Part shown: piece by piece, positions 5,595 through 8,548 of the stretch
How positions within the stretch are numbered: the stretch's first letter is position 1
Layout: every line of letters starts with the position of its first letter
Source of the DNA: Moraxellaceae bacterium
GTDB lineage: Bacteria; Pseudomonadota; Gammaproteobacteria; Pseudomonadales; Ketobacteraceae
Direction of reading: 5' to 3'
Assembly: GCA_002402125.1 (NCBI GenBank)
Contig: NVVG01000037.1
Span: 18,048-26,595, forward strand
DNA length: 8,548 nucleotides
The notes under the pieces: generated by a model
What the model saw: only the letters and a program-made list of their open reading frames with translations
What the model was told of the DNA's origin: nothing
Databases searched by the model: none
Position numbers and translations under genes: made by a program

Positions 5595-7304
5595 ATGGAT
5601 ATCCAACGTACACTTCTTATAATAGGTTTAGCCGTCGTTTCTTACCTGATGATCTTGCAATGGCAAGACGATTACGGCAAAGCAGCGGTTGCTACCACCG
5701 CACAAAGTAATACACAAAGTTACCCACAGGCAGATGGATTATCTACTGCTGTTGCAAGTGCTTCAAACGGCATACCAAGCGCACCAGCGACTTCTCAAGA
5801 TATACCGAGTTTGCCAGATGCCGTAGTAACAAACATTGCTGAAGTTAAACAACCAATAAGCAAAGCACTAATATCCATTGAAACTGACGTATTGTTAGTA
5901 AAGCTTGATCCAGTCGGTGGCGATATTGTTTCGGTACAATTTTTAGACTATCCGGAATCAATTGATCAACCGGACGTGCCATTTACCTTGCTAGCGCAGA
6001 ATGACAGCCATACCTATGTTGCACAAAGTGGCTTGGTGGGAAAAAATGGTACCGATAAGGCGACGAGTAGACCCTTGTATCGATCAGAGTATTCTGAATA
6101 TGCTATGGGCGATAACGATAGTTTACGTGTAGATTTATCCTTGGTTCAGGATAACGGGGTGGAAATTACCAAGCGATTCACCTTTAACCGGGCACAGTAT
6201 CTGGTGAATATGGACGTTATTGTTAATAACGTTTCCAATGAAACCTGGTCTGCAGGACTATTTGCACAGATTAAGCGTGATGGCAGTGCCGATCCTGGTT
6301 TGGATACCAGTGGTTTTGGTTTACCAACCTTTATCGGTGGCGCATATTGGGATGCTGATAAGCCTTACAATAAAAAAACCTTCGATGAATTTACTGAAGA
6401 ACCCCTCAATAAAAAAATAACTGGTGGTTGGTTGGCCTTTATCCAGCACTATTTTATGAGTGCATGGATTCCTGATCAGTCTATAACACACAGTTATCAA
6501 ACACGTATGGGTGGCGATAATTATATTATTAGTTATGTGACCCCAGCGGTTCAAGTTAATGCCGGTGATCAGCACACCTTTAGCAATAGTTTTTATGCGG
6601 GACCAAAAATATTAAAGACACTGGAAGAGGCAGCACCGGACAAAGGCTTAGATCTTGTAGTTGATTATGGTCCATTGTTCTTTATCTCAAAACCATTGTA
6701 TTTATTATTGAACTGGTTCTATGGTTTTGTAGAGAACTGGGGCATTGCAATTATCTTATTAACCCTCAGCGTAAAAGCACTATTTTTCCCATTGTCTGCG
6801 GCAAGTTATCGTTCGATGGCAAATATGCGCCGGGTAACACCGAAGTTAACTGAAATTCGCGAACGTCATGCCGATGATCGTCAGAAGTTATCTGCGGAGA
6901 TGATGAAGTTATACAAAGAAGAAAAAATTAACCCATTGGGTGGTTGTTTACCGGTAATCATCCAGATGCCAGTATTTCTAGCATTGTACTGGGCATTATT
7001 GGAAAGTGTTGAATTACGTCAGGCGCCATTTTTTGGTTGGATTCAAGATCTATCAGTAATGGATCCGTATTTTGTATTGCCAATCATCATGGCAGCAAGC
7101 ATGTTCTTCCAACAAACGTTAAATCCGGCTCCACCTGATCCAATGCAAGCGAAGATGATGAAAATGATGCCGCTTATATTTGGTGTGTTTTTCTTATTCT
7201 TCCCATCGGGTCTTGTACTTTATTGGGTAACCAACAATCTGCTATCCATTACGCAGCAGTGGTACATAACACGCAGCATAGAAAAAGCAGCAGAAAATGA
7301 ATAA
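5595..7304 (+). CDS. yidC: Membrane protein insertase YidC
   Basis: YidC inserts and folds inner-membrane proteins, alone or with SecYEG. The 569 residues compare with 548 in E. coli. There is one N-terminal membrane segment (about 4-22), then a low-complexity Ala/Ser/Gln/Pro linker to about residue 80. A large periplasmic domain with beta-supersandwich character runs to about 345. The conserved insertase domain follows, with membrane segments near 360-400, 447-470, 490-507 and 525-555. Signature stretches are INPLGGCLPVIIQMPVFLALY and FPSGLVLYWVTNN. The groove residue that is Arg366 in E. coli aligns with K394 in LSVKALFFPL, so the positive charge is kept. It begins 5 bp after yidD and ends in a strong hairpin terminator that overlaps its stop codon. 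Confidence 0.98.
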   Translation: MDIQRTLLIIGLAVVSYLMILQWQDDYGKAAVATTAQSNTQSYPQADGLSTAVASASNGIPSAPATSQDIPSLPDAVVTNIAEVKQPISKALISIETDVLLVKLDPVGGDIVSVQFLDYPESIDQPDVPFTLLAQNDSHTYVAQSGLVGKNGTDKATSRPLYRSEYSEYAMGDNDSLRVDLSLVQDNGVEITKRFTFNRAQYLVNMDVIVNNVSNETWSAGLFAQIKRDGSADPGLDTSGFGLPTFIGGAYWDADKPYNKKTFDEFTEEPLNKKITGGWLAFIQHYFMSAWIPDQSITHSYQTRMGGDNYIISYVTPAVQVNAGDQHTFSNSFYAGPKILKTLEEAAPDKGLDLVVDYGPLFFISKPLYLLLNWFYGFVENWGIAIILLTLSVKALFFPLSAASYRSMANMRRVTPKLTEIRERHADDRQKLSAEMMKLYKEEKINPLGGCLPVIIQMPVFLALYWALLESVELRQAPFFGWIQDLSVMDPYFVLPIIMAASMFFQQTLNPAPPDPMQAKMMKMMPLIFGVFFLFFPSGLVLYWVTNNLLSITQQWYITRSIEKAAENE

Positions 7305-7340
7305 TAAAAAGGGCTCTATATGAGCCCTTTTTATTATTCA
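7298..7340 (+). terminator. Intrinsic terminator after yidC (perfect 19-bp inverted repeat)
   Basis: Perfect 19-bp arms at 7298-7316 and 7322-7340 flank a 5-base loop (TATAT). The core GGGCTC/GAGCCC is bounded by A5 and T5, so the hairpin ends in a U-run in either direction and could work bidirectionally. The upstream arm includes the yidC stop codon. It closes the rpmH-yidC operon. Confidence 0.92.
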
Positions 7341-7355
7341 AAATTTTTTGAATAA
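7334..7355. repeat. Second inverted repeat overlapping the terminator
   Basis: TTATTCAAAA and TTTTGAATAA are perfect 10-bp arms with a 2-base centre. The left arm shares 7334-7340 with the terminator's 3' arm, so in RNA the two hairpins compete for part of the sequence. The GC-rich terminator core would still dominate. Confidence 0.5.
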
Positions 7356-7375
7356 AGCATGTTTAGAACTATGTA
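7348..7375 (+). promoter_or_regulatory. Weak candidate promoter for mnmE
   Basis: TTGAAT (7348-7353), a 16-bp spacer and TATGTA (7370-7375), 20 bp before the mnmE start. mnmE lies behind a strong terminator and so needs its own promoter, but this match is only moderate. Confidence 0.3.
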
Positions 7376-7394
7376 TTTTTAGAGAAATAGAATA

Positions 7395-8548
7395 ATGAAC
7401 GACGAAATATATATCCCCGATACCATCGCCGCCCAAGCAACTCCCGCTGGCCGAGGTGGAGTGGGTATTATTCGTATATCGGGTGTTAAAGCAAAATCGA
7501 TCGCGTTACAGCTTATTCAAAAGAAAAAGGAATTCACCCCACGCTACGCACACTACCAGCAATTTTTGGCTGAAACGACAGAAGTCATTGATGAAGGCCT
7601 AGTACTATTTTTCCCTGGTCCAAATTCCTTTACTGGTGAAGATGTTATTGAACTACAAGGTCACGGTGGTCCTGTAGTAATGACAAGCTTATTAAACCGA
7701 GTACTTAATCTTGGTGCTCGAATGGCAAACCCTGGAGAATTTTCCGAAAGAGCATTTCTAAACGACAAATTAGATTTAGCCCAAGCAGAAGCCATCGCCG
7801 ATCTCATTGACAGTGCTTCTGAACAAGCAGCACGTTGCGCGATTCGTTCACTCAATGGCGTTTTCTCAGACCAGATACATATTTTGGTCGAGCAAGTGAT
7901 AAACCTAAGGCTCTACGTCGAAGCCGCCATCGATTTTCCAGAAGAAGAAATTGATTTTTTGGCCGATGGAAAAGTAAAAAATGATTTAGCATCGATTATC
8001 GAACAATTAGATGTAGTGTTAAAAGAAACCAATCGAGGTGTATTGCTCAAAGAAGGCATGAAGGTAGTGTTAGCTGGAAAACCCAATGCAGGAAAATCCA
8101 GTTTATTAAATGCGTTGGCTGGGCGAGATACTGCAATTGTTACTGATATCGCAGGTACGACTCGGGATCTACTAAAAGAACATATCCATATCGATGGCAT
8201 GCCATTACATATTATTGATACCGCCGGATTAAGAGAAAGTCCCGATGCTGTCGAAAAAGAAGGCATTCGTAGAGCCTGGTCAGAAATTAAAGAAGCAGAT
8301 CGGGTTCTGCTATTAGTCGACGCGGCAGAGGTAAAACAGAATGAAATACAAAGTCAGTGGCCTGAGTTTTTCCAAGAGTTACCGGATTTAGCCAAAGTCA
8401 TCGTGATTCGCAATAAAATAGATACCACTAATGAAACGCCTGGTGTTGTAGAAGCAACGGAATCAAATGCAGAAACAGAATTACCAACCATTCGTCTATC
8501 GGCCAAACATGGCACTGGTATCGATGATCTTAGAGAATACCTAAAAAA
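7395..8548 (+). CDS. mnmE: tRNA uridine-5-carboxymethylaminomethyl(34) synthesis GTPase MnmE (3' end beyond window)
   Basis: MnmE, with MnmG, modifies the wobble uridine (U34) of certain tRNAs in a GTP- and folate-dependent reaction. The first 384 codons are present; the usual length is about 455. The N-terminal tetrahydrofolate-binding domain begins [20 protein letters not shown] and includes [17 protein letters not shown]. The helical domain follows, with the conserved [20 protein letters not shown] stretch. The inserted G domain has G1 GKPNAGKSS (228-236, K234), G2 AGTTRD (253-258), G3 DTAGLRE (275-281), G4 NKID (340-343) and G5 SAK (369-371). The C-terminal helices and the catalytic Cys of the CIGK tail lie outside the window. 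The ATG at 7395 matches the family start; the ribosome binding site (AGAG, about 11 nt upstream) is weak. It is separated from yidC by a terminator. Confidence 0.98.
   Translation, partial: MNDEIYIPDTIAAQATPAGRGGVGIIRISGVKAKSIALQLIQKKKEFTPRYAHYQQFLAETTEVIDEGLVLFFPGPNSFTGEDVIELQGHGGPVVMTSLLNRVLNLGARMANPGEFSERAFLNDKLDLAQAEAIADLIDSASEQAARCAIRSLNGVFSDQIHILVEQVINLRLYVEAAIDFPEEEIDFLADGKVKNDLASIIEQLDVVLKETNRGVLLKEGMKVVLAGKPNAGKSSLLNALAGRDTAIVTDIAGTTRDLLKEHIHIDGMPLHIIDTAGLRESPDAVEKEGIRRAWSEIKEADRVLLLVDAAEVKQNEIQSQWPEFFQELPDLAKVIVIRNKIDTTNETPGVVEATESNAETELPTIRLSAKHGTGIDDLREYLK

Noticed and set aside
1..8548. Mobile element, CRISPR, toxin-antitoxin, tRNA or novel defence system
   Set aside because: Every substantial stretch is accounted for by conserved housekeeping genes and the origin; no such signature was seen.

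Overview
This is the chromosomal replication-origin neighbourhood of a gammaproteobacterium. Gene content and order are gyrB-recF-dnaN-dnaA (minus strand), then oriC, then rpmH-rnpA-yidD-yidC-mnmE (plus strand). The DNA is AT-leaning. DnaA, RecF, L34, YidD and YidC resemble Pseudomonas and marine Pseudomonadales/Cellvibrionales relatives. oriC in the dnaA-rpmH gap and mnmE after yidC fit that group. The origin-specific gap lacks GATC clusters, which argues against an enteric/Vibrio Dam-SeqA origin. Genus-level assignment cannot be made from sequence reading alone.

Left arm (1-4066, minus strand): the start of gyrB (cut by the window edge), recF, dnaN and dnaA form the classical dnaA-dnaN-recF-gyrB cluster, with gaps of 24, 36 and 59 bp. 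Two perfect 16-bp parS palindromes (TGTTCCACGTGGAACA), the binding sites of the ParB partition protein, lie inside recF at 352-367 and 982-997. Both are read in the same frame as the hexapeptide VFHVEH. The chromosome therefore probably has a ParABS system, with its centromere starting about 3 kb from oriC.

Centre (4067-4769): a 703-bp non-coding region that I read as oriC. It holds three perfect DnaA boxes, several near-matches, an AT-rich candidate unwinding element, short palindromes, a candidate dnaA promoter with a DnaA box in its spacer, and a near-consensus sigma-70 promoter for rpmH.

Right arm (4770-8548, plus strand): rpmH (L34), rnpA (RNase P protein), yidD and yidC (membrane insertion) are tightly packed and end in a perfect 19-bp inverted-repeat terminator overlapping the yidC stop codon. 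mnmE (tRNA U34 modification GTPase) follows and runs off the window. All genes on both arms are transcribed away from oriC, co-directional with the forks.

This is a conserved housekeeping region. I see no mobile element, CRISPR, defence system or tRNA, and no undescribed multi-gene system. The points most worth following up are the parS pair embedded in recF and the layout of the origin.
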